Program-made: the position numbers and the translations under genes | The notes under the pieces: model-generated | Database searches by the model: none | Told to the model about the DNA's origin: nothing | The model's input: the letters and a program-made list of their open reading frames with translations, nothing else | NCBI GenBank assembly: GCA_946536145.1 | Contig: CAMNEA010000001.1 | Location: 93,107-157,106 of the forward strand | Length of the DNA stretch: 64,000 nt | Direction: 5' to 3' | DNA from: an uncultured Butyrivibrio sp. | GTDB lineage: Bacteria > Bacillota > Clostridia > Lachnospirales > Lachnospiraceae | Shown: positions 43,462-52,221 of the stretch, in pieces | Position numbering within the stretch: position 1 is the first letter of the stretch | How the letters are laid out: each line of letters begins with the position of its first letter

Positions 43462-44598
43462 ATGAATTCACGATTTGAGAATGACGTTGAACGTCTCTAC
43501 ATATTCTGTGTTAATCTTCTTGGCTTGGTTTTGGCAGATTATTACGAGGGGCAAGGCGTTATTGTTTCCCTGATGGATAACGATAAAACTAAGCAGGGAC
43601 AAAAAATATGCGGCTTTAGCTGCATTAACCCTAATGATGGGGATAGAAGTATAAGATGTGTAATAACTGCAACGAAAAGCGGAGATGTTATAAAAGAGCA
43701 ATTGATTAGTCTGGGATATAAAGATATAGGATTTCCTGACGATGCTTGGAAAGATAGATACTATCATGGATATGCAAAAGAGCTGAACGATGAAAAGTAT
43801 TTAAAGTTTGATTGGTATCTTCGTTTTGGGACAGAATTGAACCTTGATAATCCGATAACCTTTAATGAAAAGCTTCAGTGGCTTAAGCTTCATGACAGAA
43901 AAGAAGAATACTTTAAGCTCGCAGATAAGTATGAAGCTAAAATGGTGGTTTCTGGAACGATAGGCGAAAAGTACGTAGTTCCGGTAATCCAAGTATGTGA
44001 TTCGTTTGATGAAATATGTATAGAGAAGTTACCTGATAAATTTGTAATCAAGAGCACTCATGATAGTGGAGGAGTTAAAATCTGCAGAGACAAGAGTAAA
44101 TTTGACTTTTCTTTATTGAAAATAGACTTTGATCAGAGGTTAAAGGAAAATTATTTTTATTGCGAGAGGGAATGGGCATATAAGGGGATTAAACCCAGAA
44201 TCATTATTGAAGAACTATTGGAAAGTGATGGATCCGCAGATGTCTGGGATTATAAGTTCTTTTGTTTTAATGGTGAAGTAAAGCTTATTCAAGTGGATTT
44301 TGACAGATCAACGGATCATCATAGAAATCTTTATACAGAACAGTGGGAATATATGGATGCATCTATAAAATATCCTAATAATCCTAACATAATTATTCCG
44401 AAACCCTCAAAATTCGACGAGATGTTGTGGTGTGTGAAAAAACTTGCAAAAGGAATCCCTCATGTAAGAATAGATTTGTATTATGTGAATGAAAGGATTT
44501 ATTTTGGAGAATTCACATTTTATCATGGTGGGGGCTACGAATTATTCTTGCCAGAGGAGCTGGGAATAAAACTCGGATCATTTATATCAGAAGTATAA
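43462..44598 (+). CDS. TupA-like ATP-grasp protein with N-terminal Rossmann-like module
   Basis: The C-terminal 270 residues match the TupA-like ATP-grasp group of polysaccharide clusters: NPITFNEKLQWLKLHDRKEE, DKYEAKMVV, FVIKSTHDSGGVKICRDKSK, YFYCEREWAYKGIKPRIIIE, DYKFFCFNGEVKLIQVDFDR. Relatives are thought to join amino acids or organic acids to sugars, using ATP. The first 85 residues (LYIFCVNLLGLVLADYY, VSLMDNDKTKQGQKICG) are a worn copy of the recurring module in which the glycine loop is lost. AAAGGAAAG precedes the ATG. Confidence 0.82.
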   Translation: MNSRFENDVERLYIFCVNLLGLVLADYYEGQGVIVSLMDNDKTKQGQKICGFSCINPNDGDRSIRCVITATKSGDVIKEQLISLGYKDIGFPDDAWKDRYYHGYAKELNDEKYLKFDWYLRFGTELNLDNPITFNEKLQWLKLHDRKEEYFKLADKYEAKMVVSGTIGEKYVVPVIQVCDSFDEICIEKLPDKFVIKSTHDSGGVKICRDKSKFDFSLLKIDFDQRLKENYFYCEREWAYKGIKPRIIIEELLESDGSADVWDYKFFCFNGEVKLIQVDFDRSTDHHRNLYTEQWEYMDASIKYPNNPNIIIPKPSKFDEMLWCVKKLAKGIPHVRIDLYYVNERIYFGEFTFYHGGGYELFLPEELGIKLGSFISEV

Positions 44599-44624
44599 AG
44601 CTACGAATATGGAGAAAAGTATAG

Positions 44625-45131
44625 TTGATTGGGAAAATTGATTTATTAGTCCTTTGTATGGCTTGTTTTGCCTTGGGTGTAGGAATAGCTTGGCTTTTTG
44701 TTGTTGATAAACTCAAAACAAAAGTAAAGAAATTGGAAGATACTAACAAAAAAATGAGTGAATTTTATGATTTGCTCATTAGATGGATGAACATCCATAG
44801 AAATGGCGATAGTTTAGCATCTTTCTTTACTGATAAAGGGTATAAAACTATTGCGATTTATGGCATGAGAGAGTTGGGACTGGAACTACTAAAGGAACTC
44901 AGGAACAGTGATGCTGGAGTAAAGTATGGCATAGACAGAGATGCAGATAACTTACATATAGAAATACCGGTATATAAACCGGAAGATGATTTGGAAGATG
45001 TTGATGCTATAGTCGTCACCGCAATCCATTACTATAACGACATTGAGCCATTGCTGAGAGATAAGCTCAAATGCGATGTTTATTCGTTGGATGATGTCAT
45101 ATATGAATTGTTTGGTCATAATGCTGAGTGA
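44625..45131 (+). CDS. Membrane-anchored Rossmann-like module protein (paralogue 1 of 4)
   Basis: This 168-residue protein has one membrane helix (about residues 6-26, LLVLCMACFALGVGIAWLFV), a short coiled stretch, then EFYDLLIRWMNIHRNGDSLA, and a soluble Rossmann-like domain beginning GYKTIAIYGMRELGLELLKE. Later strands read VKYGIDRDAD, VDAIVVTAIHYYNDI and VYSLDDVIYEL. The three other copies lie at 46064, 47719 and 49111. No catalytic residue set is seen; the domain resembles the substrate-binding N-domain of PglD-like sugar acyltransferases. Start TTG after GGAGAAAAG. It is followed directly by a deacetylase gene. Confidence 0.75.
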   Translation: MIGKIDLLVLCMACFALGVGIAWLFVVDKLKTKVKKLEDTNKKMSEFYDLLIRWMNIHRNGDSLASFFTDKGYKTIAIYGMRELGLELLKELRNSDAGVKYGIDRDADNLHIEIPVYKPEDDLEDVDAIVVTAIHYYNDIEPLLRDKLKCDVYSLDDVIYELFGHNAE

Positions 45132-45146
45132 GGCATGAGAGCTTAG

Positions 45147-46049
45147 ATGAAAAAGTATCTAATAATTTCCATTGATACAGAGGGGGATAACCTTTGGTCT
45201 GTCTCCGATATAAATCAGATGATAACGACACATAATTCCAAGTATCTATTTAGATTTCAGGAGTTATGCGAAAAATATGGGTTCATACCTACGTACTTGA
45301 CTAATTATGAGATGGCAATAGATGATGTCATGATAGAACTAGGAAGAGAAGGATTAAAAAAAGGTGCTTTGGAAATTGGAGCACATGAACATGCCTGGAA
45401 TCAACCTCCTTTGTATAAAATCATGAAAAGACCTGGGAAGAGAGGAAAACCATATTTATCTGAATATCCAAAAGCTGTTATCAGTCAGAAATTAGAGCGT
45501 TTAACGAAAACCCTTGAAGATAGTTTTCAGTGTTCCATTACTTCTCACAGAGGAGGAAGATGGTGCTTAAATGCCACTATAGTTGATGAATTGAGCCGTT
45601 TAGGCTACTTGGTAGACTGCACATGTACCCCTGGCGTTAATTGGAAATCTAATCGTGGATGGTCGCCGTTTTCAAGCGGGACAGATTGGAGCATGAAGCA
45701 AAATGAGCCATACTATCTAAACTCGGAGGGGAATCCTGTTTTGGAGGTTCCGGTATCAATTTATGACCAGCGTGACAGCGGAAAACAAAGCTGGTTAAGA
45801 CCAGGTTTGTATAACAAAAATGAAATGATTAGTCTTTTACAATACATTTATGATAGAGAAAAAGAATTTGCGCAGTTTATGTTGCATTCTTCTGAGCTTA
45901 TGCCAGGAGGAAGCTCTATTTTTACTAATGCAGGAAAAATAGACTATTTGTATAAGACCTTGGACGAACTTTTTTCGTTTGCAAAAGAATTAGGGTTTGA
46001 AGCTTCTGGTATTACAGATTATGCAAAAATCTATGCTGGTTCACATTGA
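45147..46049 (+). CDS. Polysaccharide deacetylase (NodB-like)
   Basis: This is a 300-residue carbohydrate esterase 4-like enzyme that removes acetyl groups from amino sugars. The motifs are ISIDTEGDN (Asp10 as base, Asp14), EIGAHEHAWNQ (metal His residues), TSHRGGRWCLNA and FMLHSSELMPGGS. No signal peptide is present, unlike peptidoglycan deacetylases, so it works on an intracellular, probably nucleotide- or lipid-linked, sugar. It is flanked on both sides by the membrane-anchored module proteins at 44625 and 46064. Confidence 0.85.
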   Translation: MKKYLIISIDTEGDNLWSVSDINQMITTHNSKYLFRFQELCEKYGFIPTYLTNYEMAIDDVMIELGREGLKKGALEIGAHEHAWNQPPLYKIMKRPGKRGKPYLSEYPKAVISQKLERLTKTLEDSFQCSITSHRGGRWCLNATIVDELSRLGYLVDCTCTPGVNWKSNRGWSPFSSGTDWSMKQNEPYYLNSEGNPVLEVPVSIYDQRDSGKQSWLRPGLYNKNEMISLLQYIYDREKEFAQFMLHSSELMPGGSSIFTNAGKIDYLYKTLDELFSFAKELGFEASGITDYAKIYAGSH

Positions 46050-46063
46050 AAAGAGGATTAGAG

Positions 46064-46549
46064 ATGATTGGCGGAATAAACCGGGCATATGCTATTGTAG
46101 TGCTTCTTGTTGTGGGAATCTGCTACATGAAATTTAAGTTTGTACATCAGAAATCATTTCTTGATGAGAAAATAACTGGGGAAGCTAAGTTAAACGAGTT
46201 TTATTTTATTATGATTCAATGGCTTAAGGTTCATAATGAAGGACGATCTTTAGCAGGATATTTTACCCGGAATGGATATAAAACTGTTGCTATATATGGG
46301 ATGAAGGAGCTGGGTGAAGCATTGCTTTTAGAGCTGCGCAAAAACGATATTGAAGTCAGATACGCGATAGATCGTGATGCAGAAAAACTCTTCGTGGACA
46401 TTGATTTGCACAAACCAGAAGATTATTTGGAACCTGTGGATGTAGTTGTTGTTACAGCAGTGCATTATTATGATGAAATAAAAAAAGATCTCACAAGCAG
46501 GATTAAGTCTAATATTGTTTCTCTTGAGGACGTAGTATGGGAAGCATAA
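46064..46549 (+). CDS. Membrane-anchored Rossmann-like module protein (paralogue 2 of 4)
   Basis: This 161-residue copy has a membrane helix (about 8-24, AYAIVVLLVVGICYMKF) and then the same layout as paralogue 1: NEFYFIMIQWLKVHNEGRSL, GYKTVAIYGMKELGEALLLE, VRYAIDRDAE, VDVVVVTAVHYYDEIKKDL, IVSLEDVVWEA. It is closest to paralogues 1 and 3. ATG 46064 is preferred because GAGGATTAGAG stands before it; the frame is open back to a TTG at 46046. It lies between the deacetylase and a GT4 glycosyltransferase gene that follows 10 bp later. Confidence 0.74.
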   Translation: MIGGINRAYAIVVLLVVGICYMKFKFVHQKSFLDEKITGEAKLNEFYFIMIQWLKVHNEGRSLAGYFTRNGYKTVAIYGMKELGEALLLELRKNDIEVRYAIDRDAEKLFVDIDLHKPEDYLEPVDVVVVTAVHYYDEIKKDLTSRIKSNIVSLEDVVWEA

Positions 46550-46559
46550 AGGATAAACG

Positions 46560-47717
46560 ATGAATATTGCGATAATTATACCGGATTTATCTGGTGGTGG
46601 AGCAGAAAGAATTGCAGCGCAGGTAAGTGACAGCTTCTGCGATAATGGTAATGATGTTTTTGTTTTTCTTTTAAAGGCTGGTGCTATTTGCGAATACAAG
46701 ACGAAGGCAAAAATCATTAGACTGAACCTTGATTTTAATGGTTACGATGAATGCGGTGAGATTAAGGAACTACGAAGAGAATCCGGGATTTTAAAAAGAT
46801 ATAAAAAAGAGTTTTCAATAGATGTGTCGATTTCATTTATGGAATGGGCAAATGCATTGAATGTTTTTTCTAAATGCGGAGATAGGGTCATTCTGAGTGT
46901 AAGAACACTCTTATCTTCTAGAGGATACACGTCTATGCATTGTCAGAAAAGCTTTATTAGGAGATTCTATAATAAAGCTTTCAAGATCGTGGCGGTTTCT
47001 GAAGCAGTACGCAAAGACTTGATAGATTATTACTTACTTGACCCAAAGAAAGTAGTGGTTATATTTAATCCGGCTATTAAACGAAGCAGCAGTGAAGTTA
47101 AAGATTGGATATATGGCAAGTATGCGTTAGCGTGTATAGGGAGATTTGAGGCTGTAAAGCAGCAGGACCGGATAATTAGGGCCTTTTCATTTGCTTATGA
47201 AAATGATAAAAGGGCAAAATTGCTACTTATAGGGAAGGGATATACAGAAGACTACCTAAAATGGACATGTAAAAAGTTTCACATAGAAGAAGCTGTAGAT
47301 TTTATTCCCTTTACCGAGAATATAAGTTTCTATCTGGACAATGTCAGAGCTCTGGTAATGGCCTCTAAAGCTGAAGGATTCCCCAATGTTATGGTTGAAG
47401 CTATGGCAAAAGGAGTTCCTGTTATAAGCACTGATTCTCCTGGAGGGTGTGGAGAAATTATTGGAAAAGAAGATTCTGAGCCTGTCATAGATGTCAAAAT
47501 GTGTGAATATGGGATCCTGACACCATATTTATGTGGTAAGGCTCCTAATTCCACGGCTTTGGAGGAGTATGAAAAAATGTTTGGAAAAGCTATGCTAAAC
47601 ATATTACAGGATGATGAACTGCGTAATGAATATGAAAGGCGGTCTTTGAAAAGAGCCAGGGACTATGAATACAAGACAATTATGAATTCGTGGAATCATC
47701 TGGTAGAAGGAGGCTGA
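46560..47717 (+). CDS. GT4-family glycosyltransferase
   Basis: This 385-residue GT-B enzyme has the N-terminal acceptor-lobe motif PDLSGGGAERIAAQVSD and the C-terminal donor-site helix AEGFPNVMVEAMAKGVPVIS, followed by DSPGGCGEI. The pattern is that of GT4 enzymes that use UDP-N-acetylhexosamines (N-acetylgalactosamine transferase-like). AAAGGATAA precedes the ATG. The stop codon is one base from the TTG start of the next membrane-anchored module gene, so the two are surely cotranslated. Confidence 0.92.
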   Translation: MNIAIIIPDLSGGGAERIAAQVSDSFCDNGNDVFVFLLKAGAICEYKTKAKIIRLNLDFNGYDECGEIKELRRESGILKRYKKEFSIDVSISFMEWANALNVFSKCGDRVILSVRTLLSSRGYTSMHCQKSFIRRFYNKAFKIVAVSEAVRKDLIDYYLLDPKKVVVIFNPAIKRSSSEVKDWIYGKYALACIGRFEAVKQQDRIIRAFSFAYENDKRAKLLLIGKGYTEDYLKWTCKKFHIEEAVDFIPFTENISFYLDNVRALVMASKAEGFPNVMVEAMAKGVPVISTDSPGGCGEIIGKEDSEPVIDVKMCEYGILTPYLCGKAPNSTALEEYEKMFGKAMLNILQDDELRNEYERRSLKRARDYEYKTIMNSWNHLVEGG

Positions 47718-47718
47718 A

Positions 47719-48216
47719 TTGTTTTTTCTCCCTATTGGCGGATTGATATTAGGATTTTTGATAGGCATTATTCTTGATAGGGCCATTATGGCTAAGAGGA
47801 GAGAAACTTATAGAGTAACCGTAGAATCTAGATTGGATAAAATGACGGCCTTTTATTTTTTATTGGTCAAATGGCTGAGGCTTAGTCAAAGAGGTAATAA
47901 AATAGCTCAGTATTTTGTTGACCAAGGATATAGAACGGTTGCTATATATGGGATGAAAGAATTGGGAGTTCGTTTGTTTGAAGAATTGAGAGACAACGGA
48001 GTGGATGTCTTATACGGAATTGATAAAGACGCGGATAACTCATATGTACCTTTGGATATTTATAAACCGGACGAGTCACTAATTAAAGTTGATGTGGTAG
48101 TTGTTACAGCGGTTGCATATTTTGATGAAATAAAGCAGCAACTGGAGAAAAAGATAGATTATCCGATAGTGTCTTTAGAAGAGGTGATAGATAAATTGTT
48201 TGGCAATGGAACTTGA
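47719..48216 (+). CDS. Membrane-anchored Rossmann-like module protein (paralogue 3 of 4)
   Basis: This 165-residue copy has a membrane helix right at the N-terminus (about 3-20, FLPIGGLILGFLIGIILD), then AFYFLLVKWLRLSQRGNKIA, GYRTVAIYGMKELGVRLFEE, VLYGIDKDADN, VDVVVVTAVAYFDEI and IVSLEEVIDKL. The start codon is TTG, five bases after a perfect AAGGAGG that sits in the end of the GT4 gene. It is followed after 27 bp by a GT2 glycosyltransferase. Confidence 0.75.
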   Translation: MFFLPIGGLILGFLIGIILDRAIMAKRRETYRVTVESRLDKMTAFYFLLVKWLRLSQRGNKIAQYFVDQGYRTVAIYGMKELGVRLFEELRDNGVDVLYGIDKDADNSYVPLDIYKPDESLIKVDVVVVTAVAYFDEIKQQLEKKIDYPIVSLEEVIDKLFGNGT

Positions 48217-48243
48217 ATCAAGCTTTTTGATAGAGGAATATGT

Positions 48244-49110
48244 GTGATTAGTATAATAATGCCAGTATATAACGGCGAAAAATTCATGGGGCGAGCCATA
48301 AAATCTGTTATTTCTCAGTCATATAAAGACTGGGAATTGTTAGTAATTGATGATGGCTCTGCAGATAGAAGCTATGAGATGGCTTGTGATTATTCCAGGC
48401 TGGATAAAAGAATAATTCCGTTGATTAATGAGGGACCTAGTCATGGGGCTAATGCTGCCAGAAATGTTGGTATCAGAGCTTCACATGGAGAGTATATTAC
48501 TTTTTTGGATTGTGACGACTATTATGTGTTGGATTCATTAAAAAAAAGGTTGGATTGTTTTGCAGTTAATTGCGATGTTTCATTAGTGTATGGAAATGCC
48601 TACGGTGAGAGTGAAAATATTAGGCATAGGTGGGATTATGTAGATATAACATCTCCAGGTATAAAAAAACATTTATCAGAGGAACTATCACTTTGTTCAC
48701 AAAATACCATTATGGTAAAAAAAGACGTGTTAACCAGTGTTGGTATGTTGGATGAAAAATTGAAATGCTGGTCCGATGATGATGTTATTTTAAGCATAGC
48801 ATATAAGTACAAAGTAAAACATTGTGGAAGTTATGTTGTAACTGTTGTTAAGGATAACAGCATTATGACTACTAATAAAGTAAATGCTTACAAAGGGCTT
48901 AAGCATGTCATATCAAAGTACAAATACCAAATAGTAAAATATGCTGGTTTTAAAAGATTATCGTTATGGATAATAAGATTAATCGGTGCTTATTTTTACG
49001 CCAAAGAATATGAATCTAAGGAAGGAACCATCAAACAAGCAGTGTATAACGGCGCACATGATTCAATAAAAAAGTATTGTTGCCGACACTTTAGAACGTA
49101 TTTTGAGTAG
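48244..49110 (+). CDS. GT2-family glycosyltransferase
   Basis: This 288-residue GT-A enzyme has ISIIMPVYNGEKFMGRAIKS at the N-terminus, then LLVIDDGSADRSYE and ITFLDCDDYYV (the DxD metal site). Residues beyond 200 are a short helical tail with some hydrophobic residues (about 240-260) but no clear membrane helix. The start codon is GTG at 48244 after GAGGAATAT. The next gene, again a membrane-anchored module, begins right after its stop codon. Confidence 0.9.
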   Translation: MISIIMPVYNGEKFMGRAIKSVISQSYKDWELLVIDDGSADRSYEMACDYSRLDKRIIPLINEGPSHGANAARNVGIRASHGEYITFLDCDDYYVLDSLKKRLDCFAVNCDVSLVYGNAYGESENIRHRWDYVDITSPGIKKHLSEELSLCSQNTIMVKKDVLTSVGMLDEKLKCWSDDDVILSIAYKYKVKHCGSYVVTVVKDNSIMTTNKVNAYKGLKHVISKYKYQIVKYAGFKRLSLWIIRLIGAYFYAKEYESKEGTIKQAVYNGAHDSIKKYCCRHFRTYFE

Positions 49111-49623
49111 GTGAATATGAAGGTTAAAAGTATAGTAGTTTTCTTCTTGGCAGTATTGGGGATAAGTTTTGCGGCTTTTACAACATGGGCTATAGAAGAG
49201 AATTTAAGTAAATCTCAAAAAGAAAAATCCAGGTATTTTGGTTTGTTTTCATTATTGAATGATTGGATGTATATAAACAATCATGGCGCTTCAATTAGCG
49301 ATTACCTGACAAAGAAAGGTTACAAAAGAGTAGCAATTTATGGAATGAGCCATATAGGACACAGACTTAAAGAGGAATTGGAGAAGAAAGGCCTTACAGT
49401 GTGCTATGGCGTAGACAGAGATGGGAGTATAGTCATAGATGGATTCAAGATATACTCGCCACAAGATATACTGCCCAAGGCAGATGCAATCATAATTGCG
49501 ACGTATCAAAATTATGAAGATTTAAGGGAGCTGCTTCAGAATAAAACAGAAGCAGACGTTTTGTTTGTAAAGGACATTCTTTCAGACTTAATGCATATGA
49601 TTTGGGAGGAAAACATATGTTAG
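49111..49623 (+). CDS. Membrane-anchored Rossmann-like module protein (paralogue 4 of 4)
   Basis: This 170-residue copy is the most divergent. It has a membrane helix (about 7-28, IVVFFLAVLGISFAAFTTWA), a charged linker, then GLFSLLNDWMYINNHGASIS, GYKRVAIYGMSHIGHRLKEE, VCYGVDRDGS, ADAIIIATYQNYEDL and VLFVKDILSDL. The DRDAD of the other copies is reduced to DRDG. Start GTG 49111 or ATG 49117; the ribosome binding site suits neither well. The end overlaps the next glycosyltransferase gene by 7 bp, keeping the alternating order of anchor and enzyme. Confidence 0.72.
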   Translation: MNMKVKSIVVFFLAVLGISFAAFTTWAIEENLSKSQKEKSRYFGLFSLLNDWMYINNHGASISDYLTKKGYKRVAIYGMSHIGHRLKEELEKKGLTVCYGVDRDGSIVIDGFKIYSPQDILPKADAIIIATYQNYEDLRELLQNKTEADVLFVKDILSDLMHMIWEENIC

Positions 49624-50945
49624 AATTGATAGGCTTCAAAAAAGACTACTATGAATTGAAAAAGGAAACAGGGCTCAAGACAATAGTATATGGTTCATTG
49701 GAAGAGCTCATAGCCAACAGGGATAATATGCCTAACTATGAGCTCTTTTTTGATAAAGATGCGGATTCGGAAAAGCAGGTGGATGGAGAGACAGTCTATG
49801 GTATAAAGGAATTAAAGACCCTCCTGGAACCTGTAATTGTACTTGTATGTATTGTTGGTGGTAAGAGGTTTATCGATGCATGTGAGGATTTGAGAAAATT
49901 CGGTGTGGAAGGCTATGCTGTCCACTTTTTTAATAATATAACTTTTGTTGATAATTTCTGGTCCAGTTCCAACTCCTATAGAGTAAGTGAAGTAAAGCCT
50001 GGATTAAAAGTTAATATTGTCTGCAGGGATACCGGCTGGATATTTAGGAAATTTGCAGAAAAAATAGAAGGTAACTTAATTGAACTGGGAGTAGATGCAA
50101 AGATTACGGATGACCCTGATGATAAGGCAGATATAAATCATCATATTCCTTACGTTTTCTACAAACCCTTTAAAAATGATACGCTCATGATTACTCATGT
50201 TGATGCTTCCAAAAAGGTTGATCTGTTAAAAAAACAGCTTGAGACGGCTGCGATGGGAATATGCATGTCCAAAGATACAGTAGATAAACTGAGTATGTGG
50301 GGAGTTCCAAGAGAAAAGCTTTGCTATGTGAATCCTGCCCATGATCATTTGATCAAGCCCCATAAATATGTAATAGGTATTACGCATAAATGTCATGATG
50401 GCGAAGATGTAAGAAAACGAGCTACGGCATTGTTGGATGTTATTGATGGAGTGAGTCCAGAATACTTTAAATTTAAAATAATGGGAGCAGGATGGAATGC
50501 AATTGTAGAGGAAATGAGAAGGAAAGGTTTTGAGGTTGAACTGCATGATGATTTTGATATTGAGATTTATACAAGGTTAATGTCTTCAATCGACTATTTT
50601 CTTTATATGGGCTTTGACGAAGGTACCATGGGATATCTGGATGCCTTATATGCTGGTGCAGGGACTATTGTGACGCCGCAGGGCTATCATCTGGACATGG
50701 GACGGGGGATTGATTATCCATGCAGAACAATTTCAGAATTTCACGAGGCCTTTATTGATCTGCAGAATAAGCGCCGGAAAATTGTGGATTCAGTTGAAGC
50801 CTATACTTGGAGATTATACACAGAGAAACTATTGACTATATGGAAATTTATTTTAAAGCAGGAACCAATAACAGAGATATACAAAAATCAGTCTGAATAT
50901 ATGGATGGCATTTTCTCGGTTTTGCCGGAAGAGAATAGATTATGA
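49617..50945 (+). CDS. GT-B-like glycosyltransferase with N-terminal Rossmann-like module
   Basis: This is a 442-residue protein. Residues 15-110 are the recurring module in a worn form (LKTIVYGSLEELIANRDNMP, ELFFDKDADSEKQVDGETVY, VIVLVCIVGGKRFIDACEDL). Residues about 125-440 look like a GT-B enzyme: VNIVCRDTGWIFRKFAEKIE, MITHVDAS, YVIGITHKCHDG, FLYMGFDEGTMGYLDALYAG. Members like this are annotated simply as glycosyltransferases. ATG 49617 follows GGGAGGAAAA; it overlaps the preceding gene by 7 bp and the next by 4 bp. Confidence 0.75.
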   Translation: MLELIGFKKDYYELKKETGLKTIVYGSLEELIANRDNMPNYELFFDKDADSEKQVDGETVYGIKELKTLLEPVIVLVCIVGGKRFIDACEDLRKFGVEGYAVHFFNNITFVDNFWSSSNSYRVSEVKPGLKVNIVCRDTGWIFRKFAEKIEGNLIELGVDAKITDDPDDKADINHHIPYVFYKPFKNDTLMITHVDASKKVDLLKKQLETAAMGICMSKDTVDKLSMWGVPREKLCYVNPAHDHLIKPHKYVIGITHKCHDGEDVRKRATALLDVIDGVSPEYFKFKIMGAGWNAIVEEMRRKGFEVELHDDFDIEIYTRLMSSIDYFLYMGFDEGTMGYLDALYAGAGTIVTPQGYHLDMGRGIDYPCRTISEFHEAFIDLQNKRRKIVDSVEAYTWRLYTEKLLTIWKFILKQEPITEIYKNQSEYMDGIFSVLPEENRL

Positions 50946-52198
50946 ACATTGTCTTTGTAACAACGGAATACACATCAAATAAACAGTCAGCGGGAGGTCT
51001 TGCTACATTTACACGAAATATGGCAGGAATGTTTGCTGCCCATGGAAACAAAGTAAGAGTATTGCTGGTCACAACAAAGGCGGAAGAACACGATACAGAT
51101 GAAGGAGTTGTTTTAGAAAACCTTTACATAAGAAAAGAAGATTGGTTTGAGGTGGATTATCTGACTTCTTTGTATGGTGAAGAGTTTAAATTTGATCATA
51201 ACAAATTAAGGGCTAATACTATAGATGTACTGAAGGCACGTATCGTGCGGGATAGGTTGGAAGAACTTAAGAGATCCGGGGGAGTAGATATTGTTCATTT
51301 CTGCAATCATGGGGCACTTTTTAGATTTGTAAATAATATACCATATGTTGTCAGAATTTCCGGATTATACAATATTGTTCTTGGCAATGCAAATACTATA
51401 GATGGGAGTGTTTTGTATAATCATCAGGAAGAAATAAGGGATATTGTGGAGACACATCATTTACACAGGGCTAAAAATGTATTGTGTCCCAGTCATGTAA
51501 TGGAAAGAACATGCATGGACGAATTTGGGATATACTGTAAAGTTATACAAAGCCCTGTTTGCATAATGGATAGGAGCAGGTGGGATTTCAGTGTTTTGGA
51601 AACAAAAATGGGATCAAAGAAATATTTTTTATATTTTGGAACCATTAATTTCCTTAAGGGATTAGGAGTTCTGATAAATCTTGTTTATGATCTTCTTAGC
51701 AAATACAAGGACTATGTATTTGTTCTCGCTGGACGGGATATTATGGTGGAATATGACGGGAAGGAACAATGGGGGGCCGAATTTGTTAAGGAAAGTGCTA
51801 AAGAATATTCTGACCGTGTTGTAGCATTAGGAAGTCTGATCAGAGAACAGTTATTTCCGGTTATTAGTAAGGCAGAGTTATGTGTATTACCGGGCAGAAT
51901 TGAAAATCTTTCAAATGCATGTCTGGAAGCCATGGCTTTAGGAAAGATAGTAGTTGCTACTAAAGATGCAAGCTATGAGGAAATCATTGATGATGGAATA
52001 GATGGCTTTTTGTGTGAACGAGATAATGCAAAGTCATTTTTTGATGCTATAAATCGGATTATGGATCTATCTGACAAAGAAAGAATAGCAGTATACGAGC
52101 GAATCAGGCAAAAGATAAGCAAGCTGACACCATCAGAGGCTTATTCGAATTATTATGATTATTATCAAAACATTATCGAAGACAGTAAAAATGCGTAG
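50942..52198 (+). CDS. GT4-family glycosyltransferase
   Basis: This 418-residue GT-B enzyme has the N-terminal VTTEYTSNKQSAGGLATFTR, the glycine-rich acceptor-lobe loop of GT4 enzymes. The C-terminal half has YFLYFGTINFLKGLGVLINL and PGRIENLSNACLEAMALGKI, the donor-site helix. GRIENLSNACLEA replaces the more usual E-G-F-x-x-x-x-x-E, a variant seen in several GT4 subgroups. The ATG overlaps the preceding stop codon by 4 bp. No membrane segment. Confidence 0.9.
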   Translation: MNIVFVTTEYTSNKQSAGGLATFTRNMAGMFAAHGNKVRVLLVTTKAEEHDTDEGVVLENLYIRKEDWFEVDYLTSLYGEEFKFDHNKLRANTIDVLKARIVRDRLEELKRSGGVDIVHFCNHGALFRFVNNIPYVVRISGLYNIVLGNANTIDGSVLYNHQEEIRDIVETHHLHRAKNVLCPSHVMERTCMDEFGIYCKVIQSPVCIMDRSRWDFSVLETKMGSKKYFLYFGTINFLKGLGVLINLVYDLLSKYKDYVFVLAGRDIMVEYDGKEQWGAEFVKESAKEYSDRVVALGSLIREQLFPVISKAELCVLPGRIENLSNACLEAMALGKIVVATKDASYEEIIDDGIDGFLCERDNAKSFFDAINRIMDLSDKERIAVYERIRQKISKLTPSEAYSNYYDYYQNIIEDSKNA

Positions 52199-52221
52199 AA
52201 AATCTCGATTTAGAGGATGTT

